This document shows, in pieces, positions 1 through 6,636 of a DNA stretch of 7,355 nt (the first letter of the stretch is position 1; every line of letters begins with the position of its first letter). Both the position numbers and the translations under genes were made by a program. Source of the DNA: Lachnospiraceae bacterium (lineage in GTDB: Bacteria > Bacillota > Clostridia > Lachnospirales > Lachnospiraceae); assembly GCA_017477805.1 (NCBI GenBank), contig JAFUUM010000434.1, positions 1-7,355 on the forward strand, read 5' to 3'. The notes beneath the pieces were generated by a model, which searched no databases, was not told the origin of the DNA, and saw only the letters and a program-made list of their open reading frames with translations.

Positions 1-1397
1 ACCAGATCGTTCAGCAGTGTAGAAAGATCATACCGCACCGGAATGATCTCCATCTTGCCCGCTTCCACCTTGGAAAGATCCAAAATATCATTGATCAGCG
101 AAAGCAGGGTCCTACCGGCAGTCATGATATCCGCCGCATAACCGCGAATACTCTTTTCTCCGGCTTCCCGGAGGATCATCTCATCCATACCGAGCACGGC
201 ATTGATAGGGGTTCTGATCTCATGGGACATTCTCGCAAGGAAAAGGCTCTTGGCCTCATTTGCACTGTCTGCGATATCCTTCTGTTTTTTCAGTTCCTCC
301 ATGTACTGATAATGTTCCGTATCATCAACCAGTGCATAGAGCTTGCCGTAGCTTTCCCCCTTGTACATCAATTCATTTTCTTCCGGGGTGTAGATACGAT
401 CTTCCACAGTGAGTTTTTCTCCCTTTTGGGCTGCCTCACTGATCTTGGAGATGATGTCATAGGGAGTCAGCATCGGCTGATCCTCCGCATTCTTCGACGC
501 AGATTCGCCTTTGTCCTTTCCCTTTGCTATGCGATTTTTTAACCGGGATATTGCTGAATAAAAAGAATCGAACTGAGGATAGATCGCAGCTGCCGGCTCG
601 TTGTAATACTGGATCCTGCCATCGTTGTCCACGGCAATGATACCTTCGGAGATCCTGTCGATGGCAAAATCTTTTGCGATCTCTCTGGTTCCCAAAAGGT
701 CAAACCCAAGGATACCGATGAGCATGAACACCGTTCCCAGAAATACGCCGGGCATGGTCAGGTCATAATAATCCGAGATGCTGAGAAGTTTTAATGCTTG
801 AAGTAAGAATGAAAAGATCTGAACGCCGAAAGCCATGATCACCATGCCGATCCGCTGTCTGACTTTTCCCGTCTTCGCTCCGCGAAACTCCCGAATGATC
901 CAGCAAAAAGCCGTAAGGCACAGGACGGCATTTAACCCCATGAACAGATCATGGATGGTTCCATTTTCATGATAGAATTTGGGGAATTCCGCATCCGGAA
1001 TAAAATGATACTCCGTGTAATACAGAGTGTTTTTTCCGACTGCAGTCACTGCAAGATAGATACCGACATGTACGGCCACAAGCGCATACAGGATTCCCTT
1101 CCGGATCCTGATGCCGCACATTTTTGCCGCAAACAGAAAAAATGCAAGAACGATCCATACCCTTCCTGCATACGAGAGTTTCAACGCCAGAATATAAGCA
1201 TCCTCTGTCTTGGCGTTCATCTCAAACAGATAACCCAGATTGCTGACAAACGAAGCGACGCATGCCAAAAACAGATAAGAATGGATGGTGTTCTTCCACT
1301 TTGAAAACACAATGAGGATCTCTAAAAAAAGCACCCCCACGGTGACATACTGTAGTGTTAGCAACAAACCATGAATATTCGTGAACTGCTCCATCAT
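1..1397 (-). CDS. Membrane sensor histidine kinase (7TM-PAS-HisKA), C-terminus cut by window edge
   Basis: This reading frame stays open from the ATG pair at 1397/1394 to the left window edge, giving 465 complete codons and no stop. Residues 10-235 hold about seven hydrophobic segments (near 10-32, 40-58, 75-93, 103-120, 150-169, 185-203 and 213-234), resembling the 7TM N-terminal sensor region of Firmicutes histidine kinases. A PAS-like domain begins near 243 (AIDRISEGIIAVDNDGRI) and runs to about 362, with a Lys/Glu-rich insert at 284-308. A linker helix (365-385) leads to the HisKA H-box, MSHEIRTPINAVLGM, with the predicted phospho-accepting His392. The following helix carries the typical DILDLSKVEAGKM sequence. 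The ATPase domain, and any receiver domain of a hybrid kinase, would lie outside the window. GGGGG at 1405-1401 is 3 bases from the first ATG and 6 from the second, so the start may be 1394. By family it autophosphorylates and signals to a response regulator; the signal and partner are not visible. Confidence 0.93.
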   Translation of the reverse strand, partial: MMEQFTNIHGLLLTLQYVTVGVLFLEILIVFSKWKNTIHSYLFLACVASFVSNLGYLFEMNAKTEDAYILALKLSYAGRVWIVLAFFLFAAKMCGIRIRKGILYALVAVHVGIYLAVTAVGKNTLYYTEYHFIPDAEFPKFYHENGTIHDLFMGLNAVLCLTAFCWIIREFRGAKTGKVRQRIGMVIMAFGVQIFSFLLQALKLLSISDYYDLTMPGVFLGTVFMLIGILGFDLLGTREIAKDFAIDRISEGIIAVDNDGRIQYYNEPAAAIYPQFDSFYSAISRLKNRIAKGKDKGESASKNAEDQPMLTPYDIISKISEAAQKGEKLTVEDRIYTPEENELMYKGESYGKLYALVDDTEHYQYMEELKKQKDIADSANEAKSLFLARMSHEIRTPINAVLGMDEMILREAGEKSIRGYAADIMTAGRTLLSLINDILDLSKVEAGKMEIIPVRYDLSTLLNDL

Positions 1398-1439
1398 ATT
1401 CCCCCAAAACGACAGAGTTTCTAATTACCTTTCTTTCTC

Positions 1440-1448
1440 ATCATACCA
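1440..1448 (-). promoter_or_regulatory. Candidate extended -10 promoter for the histidine kinase gene
   Basis: On the minus strand TGGTATGAT (1448 to 1440) is a TGn-TATAAT-like extended -10 element, about 43 bases before the kinase start. No good -35 hexamer lies 16-18 bases upstream, which is tolerated by extended -10 promoters. It suggests the kinase can be transcribed independently of the upstream flavin reductase gene. The call rests on motif match alone. Confidence 0.4.
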
Positions 1449-1466
1449 CAAATCCGCGTCTTTGCC

Positions 1467-1491
1467 CGCTTGAATTTCCTTCCTTCAAGCG
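1467..1491 (-). other. Perfect 8-bp inverted repeat (hairpin) between flavin reductase and kinase genes
   Basis: CGCTTGAA (1467-1474) and TTCAAGCG (1484-1491) are perfect inverted repeats around a 9-base pyrimidine-rich loop (purine-rich on the minus strand). It sits 19 bases after the flavin reductase stop codon and just upstream of the candidate kinase promoter. No T-tract follows on either strand, so it is not a standard intrinsic terminator. It could be a regulator binding site, an mRNA 3' stabilising stem or a weak terminator. Confidence 0.5.
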
Positions 1492-1510
1492 AAAAGGCAC
1501 CTCTCTACAT

Positions 1511-2071
1511 TTATTTCACAAAATCTCCGATCTCCCCCAGCATGTCACCAAGACTGTGGTACCTGCCGGAGTAAACGACCGGATCAAGTACCGTCAGGTC
1601 GATATCAAAGATATCCTTCGGAGAAAGCCGCTCATCCATCTGGATGTTTTTAACCCTGCAGAAAAAGGTAGTGGAATCTCCCGTCTCCACGGATCTCGAA
1701 ACTTCGCATTCATATACCCAGGGACTTTCGTCCAGTGTCGGAACATCCAAAACTTCTCCCCGGCTCATACCGTAGGCAATATCATTCTTCTTCCCATCCG
1801 CAGCATGTTTTGACCCGAAATAATCCATCAGCGGAAGCATATCCTTGCTCACAAGGTTGGCACTGAGAAGACCCGTTCTTATAACATTCTGCTTTGTTCT
1901 TTTGGTCCCTGCCATGCTGATCACCAGCAGGTAGCCGTCTCCTTCTTCGTGGGTGGCGCTCAGCCACGTGATCGGTGCGAAATTGTCCGAACCGTCTTCA
2001 TTAACTGTTCCAATGATAAATGCCGGCTGTACGCACATGGAATATTTAGGTTCAACGGATTTTCTTTTCAT
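1511..2071 (-). CDS. Flavin reductase-like / flavoredoxin family protein
   Basis: A complete 186-residue cytosolic protein of the flavin reductase-like domain family (flavoredoxin/DIM6-NTAB type), which binds FMN in a split-barrel fold and usually forms dimers. Supporting motifs are NFAPITWLSA at 30-39, where the family contacts the flavin, and the basic stretch GTKRTKQNVIRTG at 55-67, expected near the FMN phosphate. The C-terminal YSGRYHSLGDMLGEIGDF (167-184) resembles the tail of flavoredoxins. The length is normal for the family. The start is supported by GGAG (2081-2078) six bases upstream. It lies 24 bases after the DUF4886 gene in the same direction, so the two are probably co-transcribed. 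Members reduce flavins or pass electrons to partner proteins; the partner and substrate cannot be told from this sequence. Confidence 0.9.
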   Translation of the reverse strand: MKRKSVEPKYSMCVQPAFIIGTVNEDGSDNFAPITWLSATHEEGDGYLLVISMAGTKRTKQNVIRTGLLSANLVSKDMLPLMDYFGSKHAADGKKNDIAYGMSRGEVLDVPTLDESPWVYECEVSRSVETGDSTTFFCRVKNIQMDERLSPKDIFDIDLTVLDPVVYSGRYHSLGDMLGEIGDFVK

Positions 2072-2095
2072 CTTCTACTCCATTAAAGAACACAT

Positions 2096-2869
2096 TTATT
2101 GTAAAGTCTTTATCACTTCTTCCCGGACCAGGGAAAGAAGTTTTTGATCCGGTTCCTCATCGGTGTCGAAGCACTTCGGTACAAAAGTGCATTTCTCAAG
2201 AGGCGCCTGAAGCAATGCTCCGGCCCAGGTGCAGGCAAGGGCATAACGGCCATAGAGATAATGCATATGGAAACCGTCACGGCAGATGGATCTTCCGCCC
2301 TTTGCGACATCAAATTCCGGATGTTTCCGAATATTCTGAATCACGTCACCGCAGGGGATCAGGGGGATGTCATACTTTTTCGCAACAGCATGATAACTCT
2401 CCCTGGATCTTTGATACATTTCCTGCTGATCGCGGTGATACCGGATAAAGCATCCGTGATCACTGTCAATCTCATATGCCCAGGTCTGCTGCATGCAGAT
2501 TTTTGCACCGGGCACCTCTTTTCTCAGGTACTCAAATAAGAGGCCTGCAAAGGGTTCGTAAGTATCCAGCCATCCGCTGTCGTGGCTGGACTGCTGGGTC
2601 ACAATAAAGTCCCAGGGCTTTTTCGAAAGGATCTCAGCAATGCTCACATAACGATCCGTTTCGATCCCGTTTTCCTGATACTGATAAGCCCGCTCGTTTT
2701 TCTCCACATTGTTCCAATGCCGTTCCAGCGGGCAGCCTCCGATGTAGAGATTGACCACGTGAACGGAGATCCCCATATTTTCACAAACGGCATGGAGATA
2801 TGCCGTCGCGTCCCTGGAAAAACTGTTACCGATTGCCAAAACGTTGATCATTTTCATTACCTCAGCCAT
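2096..2869 (-). CDS. DUF4886 / SGNH-hydrolase-like protein
   Basis: A 257-residue protein resembling DUF4886 proteins, an SGNH-hydrolase-like family. From the chosen start, strand 1 ends in LAIGNSFSRDA (11-21), matching SGNH block I with probable nucleophile Ser16. YIGGCPLERH (42-51) fits block II, TQQSSHDSGW (91-100) matches the block III region, and DGFHMHYLYGRYAL (198-211) fits block V with Asp198 and His201 as the likely catalytic pair. There is no signal peptide, so it should be cytosolic. An upstream ATG at 2941 would add 24 Lys/Arg-rich residues (MKMNADNKSG...), but the ATG at 2869 has an ideal GAGGAG seven bases upstream and the family similarity begins right after it. By family it may be an esterase or deacylase acting on a carbohydrate or small ester; the substrate is unknown. 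It is the first gene of a probable two-gene unit with the flavin reductase. Confidence 0.85.
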   Translation of the reverse strand: MAEVMKMINVLAIGNSFSRDATAYLHAVCENMGISVHVVNLYIGGCPLERHWNNVEKNERAYQYQENGIETDRYVSIAEILSKKPWDFIVTQQSSHDSGWLDTYEPFAGLLFEYLRKEVPGAKICMQQTWAYEIDSDHGCFIRYHRDQQEMYQRSRESYHAVAKKYDIPLIPCGDVIQNIRKHPEFDVAKGGRSICRDGFHMHYLYGRYALACTWAGALLQAPLEKCTFVPKCFDTDEEPDQKLLSLVREEVIKTLQ

Positions 2870-2876
2870 TTGCTCA

Positions 2877-2882
2877 CTCCTC
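2877..2882 (-). promoter_or_regulatory. Ribosome binding site that sets the DUF4886 start
   Basis: GAGGAG (2882 to 2877 on the minus strand) lies seven bases before the ATG at 2869. No comparable site precedes the upstream in-frame ATG at 2941. This favours the 257-residue protein over the 281-residue one. Confidence 0.75.
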
Positions 2883-2943
2883 TTTTTTGTTTTTATTGCG
2901 CGCTTTCGTTGCCCGCTTTTATTGTCTGCGTTCATTTTCATCG

Positions 2944-3332
2944 CTCTGTGCCTAAAGCAAGGAAAGCTTCACCGGAAAGTCACAGTTTTCCGGCTTTCAA
3001 GCTTGTAATTTACTTGTCCTCCCAGGCGGTCTGTGGCTAAAAAAGCGATATCCGCAATCCCTAGTCACAGCACAACATGATATGCAATTCCAAAGATCCG
3101 AGAACCTGTGACTCAATCTCCTGTCCGCCTGCATCTTAGGCACAGACTGCTTGAAAAACATGCCGGCATACTTCGGCAGACGGCAGGAAAGTAGCTGAAA
3201 GTTGTGACTAAGATTGCAGCCGAAATGAAGCTTAAGCACATTGGCCTCTCCGGTAGATGTTATGGCATGCAAATTGATGCTACAGCGAGCCGCCCGCAGG
3301 TTGCGACATAAAGGTCGGCGCTGCAGCGAGCC
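2944..3332. repeat. Repeat-rich intergenic element, possible structured RNA or dispersed repeat
   Basis: This lies between the DUF4886 gene and the aminopropyltransferase-like gene and has no credible reading frame. Inverted pairs seen directly: AGTCACAG (3063-3070) with CTGTGACT (3106-3113), 8 bp perfect; GCGGTCTGTGGCTAA (3026-3040) with TTAGGCACAGACTGC (3137-3151), 13 of 15 bases, enclosing the first pair; CTGTGCCTAA (2946-2955) also complementary to 3136-3145; CCGGAAA/TTTCCGG (2972-2978/2987-2993) with GTCACAG in its loop; TGCCG/CGGCA (3161-3165/3174-3178). A direct repeat, GCTRCAGCGAGCC, occurs at 3279-3291 and 3320-3332. On the minus strand a weak stem, GCGGATATCGC (3055-3045), is followed by T6, like an RNA 3' end. 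From memory, Lachnospiraceae genomes carry similar intergenic repeats that are often mis-annotated as short Cys/Arg-rich proteins, but this was not checked. The element's true ends are uncertain. Confidence 0.5.
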
Positions 3333-3384
3333 CCCAAAGCCGAGGTAAGCCAAAAGCAGCAAACGGCATTCGCCAGGAGTGTCG

Positions 3385-5004
3385 TCAGAAGGACAATGAT
3401 TCCATAAGGCCGCTTAAGCCTTCTTCCCGGAAGATCTCTCTGTAGTAAGAGGCTTCCCCCTGGATGAGGCCGTCTATGGCTCGCATGCTCAAAAGTTCCA
3501 CCGGGGCTTTGTCATCGGTCATGACATGGTCGTCGGCTTCGTACCTGACGAGCCTGCTGCCCACCCGGTCCATCAACGCCGTCAGGGATGCATCCTCTTC
3601 CAGGCTGACGTTCTCGGTAAAGGAAGCAAGGATGTCCGTATTTCCCGCAAAAAGTTCCCGGTTGGTGTTTCTTTCCACATCAGCAAAATAGACTTCAGGG
3701 AACACGGAGGAAATGGTATCCGACAGATACTCATTCATGTTGCCTTCTTCGTTGTCACGCATGTTGAGATTAACAACCATCACTCCGTCTTCGGAAAGAT
3801 GGTCTTTCACGGAGGTAAAGAACTCCACGGAAGCCATCTGGAAAGGGATGGTGATATCCTGATAAGCATCCACCAGGATCACATCAAACTTCCGGTCTTT
3901 GGGAAGGGCATCGAGATAAGCCCGACCGTCATAGGTGGTCACCACTGTGTCTTCCGAAAGTCCAAAGTACTCCGTTGCAAGGGCCGTGATCTTCTCATCG
4001 ATCTCCACCCCCTCGATATGCATCTCCCCCAAATGCCCGGAACACTGGGTGGCAAAGGTCCCCGTTCCCATTCCCAGGATCAGGACTTCAAGGGGTCTGT
4101 CCTTTGTATGAAGGCCGGACATATAGGGCGCCGCCATGGCGTAATCATAGTACATACCGGTGAACTCCCCGCCCTTTTTGTAAATGGACTGGACACCGAA
4201 CAAAACATTGGTGGATAAGATCACGTTCGTCTCATCCTCACGGACCTGGAGATAATTGTAAATGGACTCATCTTCCACCGTCAGATCATTGATCCAGAAT
4301 GCAAAATGACTGTTGTTTCCAAGAATGCAGGACAAAAGAAAGATCACCACGGAAGCTGCCGCCAGCTTGCTCCGTTTTCTTCCCGTCACAAAATAGACGA
4401 TGGATAGCAATAACAGGATCCCCGCGAAGATCAAAAAGGTTATGGAAGTTCCGAAGGCAGGGATGCTGATAAAGGTCGGTACAAAGGTTCCGATGATGCT
4501 GCCGATGGTGTTGGATGCATTCAGCATGCCAACGGTCTTTCCACTGTCATTCAAAGAGTCCACTGTGTACTTCACAAGCGAAGGGGTCACGGTACCAAGT
4601 AAAAACAGCGGGAATACAAAGATGATCATGCAGGCCGCAAAGGCCGCCACGATGAGGAAATTGATATTCACGGACAGGATCAGTACCGCCGAGATACCGA
4701 CGATGATGTACTTTCCAACAACAGGGATCAGTGCGATCCAAATGGATGCAATGAGGATCCTTCGATACAGTCTATCGGGATCCGGGTCCTTATCCGCACT
4801 TCTTCCGCCATAGATGTTACCAAGCGCCATGGCGATCATGATGGTACCGATGATGATGGTCCAAACAATCTGGGAAGAACTGAAATAAGGTGCAAGAAGT
4901 CTGCTCGCTCCCAGTTCCACGGCCATTACGGACATGCCCGCAAAGAACTCCGTCAGATAAAGATAAAACTTGTTGCTCAGTATCGGATTTTTTTCTTTCA
5001 TCAT
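3385..5004 (-). CDS. Fused membrane/spermidine-synthase-like protein (aminopropyltransferase fold)
   Basis: A 539-residue protein of the fused MFS/spermidine synthase type. Residues 12-230 contain about seven hydrophobic segments, including the AVELGASRLLAPYF signature (28-41) and the GMLNASNTIGSIIGTF helix (159-174). The C-terminal half is a Rossmann-fold methyltransferase-like domain: glycine loop LILGMGTGTFA (308-318), acidic VEID (333-336), YDGRAYL (358-364) and ILVDAYQDITIPF (376-388). The ending MTDDKAPVELLS (495-506) is common in this fused family. The nucleotide pocket looks intact, but the classical spermidine synthase D-x-x-D-P is replaced by DAYQDITIP and the Y-x-E substrate motif by YYD (285-287). 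The aminopropyl acceptor may therefore differ, and polyamine synthesis should not be assumed. No decarboxylase or other polyamine gene is adjacent. The tandem ATGs at 5004/5001 have GGGAG 4 and 7 bases upstream, so the start may be 5001. Confidence 0.88.
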   Translation of the reverse strand: MMKEKNPILSNKFYLYLTEFFAGMSVMAVELGASRLLAPYFSSSQIVWTIIIGTIMIAMALGNIYGGRSADKDPDPDRLYRRILIASIWIALIPVVGKYIIVGISAVLILSVNINFLIVAAFAACMIIFVFPLFLLGTVTPSLVKYTVDSLNDSGKTVGMLNASNTIGSIIGTFVPTFISIPAFGTSITFLIFAGILLLLSIVYFVTGRKRSKLAAASVVIFLLSCILGNNSHFAFWINDLTVEDESIYNYLQVREDETNVILSTNVLFGVQSIYKKGGEFTGMYYDYAMAAPYMSGLHTKDRPLEVLILGMGTGTFATQCSGHLGEMHIEGVEIDEKITALATEYFGLSEDTVVTTYDGRAYLDALPKDRKFDVILVDAYQDITIPFQMASVEFFTSVKDHLSEDGVMVVNLNMRDNEEGNMNEYLSDTISSVFPEVYFADVERNTNRELFAGNTDILASFTENVSLEEDASLTALMDRVGSRLVRYEADDHVMTDDKAPVELLSMRAIDGLIQGEASYYREIFREEGLSGLMESLSF

Positions 5005-5048
5005 TTCGCTCCCATCTTCCCCTCTGCGCTTAGCAGTCTCACTGTTCC

Positions 5049-5079
5049 ATTATATATGACAGCGCCTACTTTTTGTAAA
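5049..5079 (-). promoter_or_regulatory. Candidate promoter for the aminopropyltransferase-like gene
   Basis: On the minus strand TTTACA (5079 to 5074) and a consensus TATAAT (5054 to 5049) are separated by 19 bases, longer than the usual 17. The start codon lies about 45 bases downstream. The -35 overlaps the T-tract of the preceding terminator. The -10 is strong and the -35 doubtful. Confidence 0.45.
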
Positions 5080-5118
5080 AAACATGAAGAAAGGGACCCG
5101 CGTTTTTGCGGATCCCTT
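5073..5118 (-). terminator. Intrinsic terminator of the GPH symporter gene
   Basis: The arms 5118-5108 and 5101-5091 form an 11-bp GC-rich stem on the minus strand (AAGGGATCCGC with GCGGGTCCCTT, one G-T wobble) around an AAAAAC loop. A T-rich run ending in TTTTTT (to about 5074) follows. It begins 31 bases after the symporter stop codon and separates that unit from the next gene. Confidence 0.85.
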
Positions 5119-5149
5119 GGTCTTGTTCGTATTCCATTCAGATGATCAC

Positions 5150-6517
5150 TTAGATCTCTTCGCTTCCCTTTAATTCTTTGATCTCGGATAAGATCTTCTT
5201 TTCATTGAAAGTCAGGAAGATGCAGGCACCGATGAAGCAGGTGATAAATGCGATGAGTGCGGTGCTCCGGTAGCTCTGGGGAGTTCCGGATACGGTGACG
5301 GAAGTAAAGACCACCATAGCAATGGCCTGTCCCATCTTAAAAGCAAAGGTTCTTGCGGCAAAGAACATACCGCTTCTGTCTTCTCCTGTCTGAAGTCGGG
5401 TCAGTTCAGCCACATCGGCAACGCAGGCCTGAGGCAGGATACCGAGGATCGCCATGGGGATGGATGCGGTCACCGCAACAACAAAGCCCCATACAAGCCC
5501 CTTACCGCACAGGGTTGTGATCAGAAAGACACAGCTGTAGGCAAAGAAGCCAGTGATGATCAGGCGCTTCTTACCGAAGGTCTTGGCGAACTTATTCACA
5601 AGAGGATACAGGCATAAGCTGATGAAGGTCATGGTTCCGGTCAGAACGATGGTATAGCTGTCTTCGATCTCCATGAGCTTTGTCTCATAAAATGCAAGAC
5701 CGGTCTGGAACAGGGTCAGTGCAAAGAAGTAGATCACATCGGAGTAAACAAAGCGTCTGAACTGCTCGTTGGAGAAGGTTTTTGCAAGAGAATGGAAAGG
5801 TCTTGTCTCACTGGGCTTACTTTCAATGTAATCCCGCTCATTGATATAAAATGCGGGGAACAGCATTGCCACGCAGGCGATGGCAGACATGATGGCCACA
5901 GCCATCCGGATGCCGCCTGCATTTCCGAAGGGCCCTTCCAGCATTCCAGCCAGGTTAGGCAGGAAGAAGGAAATGGTCTGACCCACAATAAAGGTCAGGG
6001 AAATATAGGTGGATACATTGATCCTGTGCTGCTGGGTATCCCCGAGCTCTGCGATCAGCGCGTTATACGGCGTGCAGAACATGGTCATGAATAAGTAAAA
6101 CACCATCAGCAGGATGAACAGCGTCGTATTGTTCAGCGCGATGTTGGAAGTCTGAGGGATGGTGAACAGGCCGATGGTACACAGAGAAAAAGGAACGGCC
6201 ATGGCACGCATGAAGGGGATCCTGCGGCCTCCCTTGAACTTACTTCTGTCGGACCAGCCTGCGATGAGGGGATCCGTCACAGCATCAAAGATACGGCCCA
6301 CCGCAAGGATCAGGCCGAATAAGGTCAGCTTGAATAAAATAGGATTCTGGGTGATCCCCGTTGCGAAGATACCGGTATTGGGGTTCTGTTCCGTGGGGGT
6401 ACCCGTGTAGTAATAGACCATCCAGTTTGAGACGACGCCGGACAACAGGCTCCATCCAAACTGGCCCAGGGCAAATACCCAGAGGAGTTTGTTAGTGATC
6501 GGTTTTAATTGTTTCAT
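5150..6517 (-). CDS. GPH-family (MFS_2) sugar:cation symporter
   Basis: A 455-residue inner-membrane protein with about twelve hydrophobic segments, the normal length and shape for glycoside-pentoside-hexuronide:cation symporters. The family signature is clear: GRIFDAVTDPLIAGWSDRSK (74-93) then FKGGRRIPFMR (94-104), with Asp78, Asp82 and Asp90 as candidate cation or substrate residues by analogy with MelB. A second conserved stretch is VADVAELTRLQTGEDRSGM (366-384). It should import a sugar, glycoside or uronate with Na+ or H+; the substrate cannot be read from sequence. The frame extends upstream to an ATG at 6562, but that start has no ribosome binding site and would be about 17 bases from the predicted transcript start. 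The ATG at 6517 has GGGAG ten bases upstream and begins where family similarity starts. It lies 119 bases after the FAD oxidoreductase gene and ends in a strong terminator. Confidence 0.92.
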   Translation of the reverse strand: MKQLKPITNKLLWVFALGQFGWSLLSGVVSNWMVYYYTGTPTEQNPNTGIFATGITQNPILFKLTLFGLILAVGRIFDAVTDPLIAGWSDRSKFKGGRRIPFMRAMAVPFSLCTIGLFTIPQTSNIALNNTTLFILLMVFYLFMTMFCTPYNALIAELGDTQQHRINVSTYISLTFIVGQTISFFLPNLAGMLEGPFGNAGGIRMAVAIMSAIACVAMLFPAFYINERDYIESKPSETRPFHSLAKTFSNEQFRRFVYSDVIYFFALTLFQTGLAFYETKLMEIEDSYTIVLTGTMTFISLCLYPLVNKFAKTFGKKRLIITGFFAYSCVFLITTLCGKGLVWGFVVAVTASIPMAILGILPQACVADVAELTRLQTGEDRSGMFFAARTFAFKMGQAIAMVVFTSVTVSGTPQSYRSTALIAFITCFIGACIFLTFNEKKILSEIKELKGSEEI

Positions 6518-6542
6518 TGCTATATGTCTCCCATAATTTAAT

Positions 6543-6580
6543 AGCCTTAATCCAAACAGCATTCTGAATTGATTAAGGCT
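6543..6580 (-). promoter_or_regulatory. 10-bp perfect inverted repeat in the 5' leader of the symporter gene
   Basis: AGCCTTAATC (6543-6552) and GATTAAGGCT (6571-6580) are perfect inverted repeats separated by 18 bases. The predicted transcription start falls at about 6579, so the mRNA would begin with this stem-loop; the symporter ribosome binding site at 6532-6528 stays outside it. It could be a 5' mRNA stabiliser, a split operator or a weak terminator for read-through from the oxidoreductase gene. On the minus strand no T-tract follows, which argues against a terminator in that direction. Confidence 0.6.
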
Positions 6581-6585
6581 TTTAA

Positions 6586-6613
6586 ATTATATCATATGAT
6601 CACGATTTTTCAA
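6586..6613 (-). promoter_or_regulatory. Sigma-A-type promoter of the symporter gene
   Basis: On the minus strand TTGAAA (6613 to 6608) and TATAAT (6591 to 6586) are 16 bases apart, near the consensus for the vegetative sigma factor. The predicted start is near 6579, about 62 bases before the symporter ATG. The spacer contains the perfect palindrome ATCATATGAT (6591-6600). Confidence 0.7.
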
Positions 6614-6622
6614 CGAAAATCG
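6603..6622 (-). promoter_or_regulatory. Candidate operator overlapping the -35 box
   Basis: CGATTTT (6603-6609) and AAAATCG (6616-6622) form a perfect 7-6-7 inverted repeat that covers the -35 hexamer, with GATC on both flanks (one base offset). It is AT-rich and lacks a following T-run, so a terminator is unlikely. Position and symmetry fit a repressor site controlling the symporter. The regulator is not in this window. Confidence 0.5.
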
Positions 6623-6636
6623 ATCTTGTTTTTTGG

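Noticed and set aside
222..542. 106-residue plus-strand reading frame
   Set aside because: It runs antisense through the HisKA and PAS coding region of the kinase, whose frame has clear family motifs.
2870..2941. 24-residue N-terminal extension of the DUF4886 protein
   Set aside because: The extension is Lys/Arg-rich without family similarity, and GAGGAG is placed ideally for the ATG at 2869 instead.
2582..3040. 152-residue plus-strand reading frame
   Set aside because: It overlaps the start of the DUF4886 gene and part of the repeat region on the opposite strand, has no recognisable domain and no supporting ribosome binding site was seen.
2997..3362. 121-residue minus-strand reading frame in the intergenic gap
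   Set aside because: It begins at TTG without a ribosome binding site, is rich in Cys, Arg and His, has no recognisable domain and lies across the inverted repeats. It is better explained as an accidental frame in a repeat element.
3526..4218. 230-residue plus-strand reading frame
   Set aside because: It lies antisense within the aminopropyltransferase-like gene, whose motifs are convincing. The product is His-rich with no domain, typical of an antisense shadow.
6518..6562. 15-residue N-terminal extension of the symporter
   Set aside because: It overlaps the inverted repeat, has no ribosome binding site and would start very close to the predicted transcript end.
6543..6580. Inverted repeat as intrinsic terminator of the oxidoreductase gene
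   Set aside because: On the minus strand the stem is followed by ATTAAATTATG rather than a T-tract, and it lies downstream of the symporter promoter.
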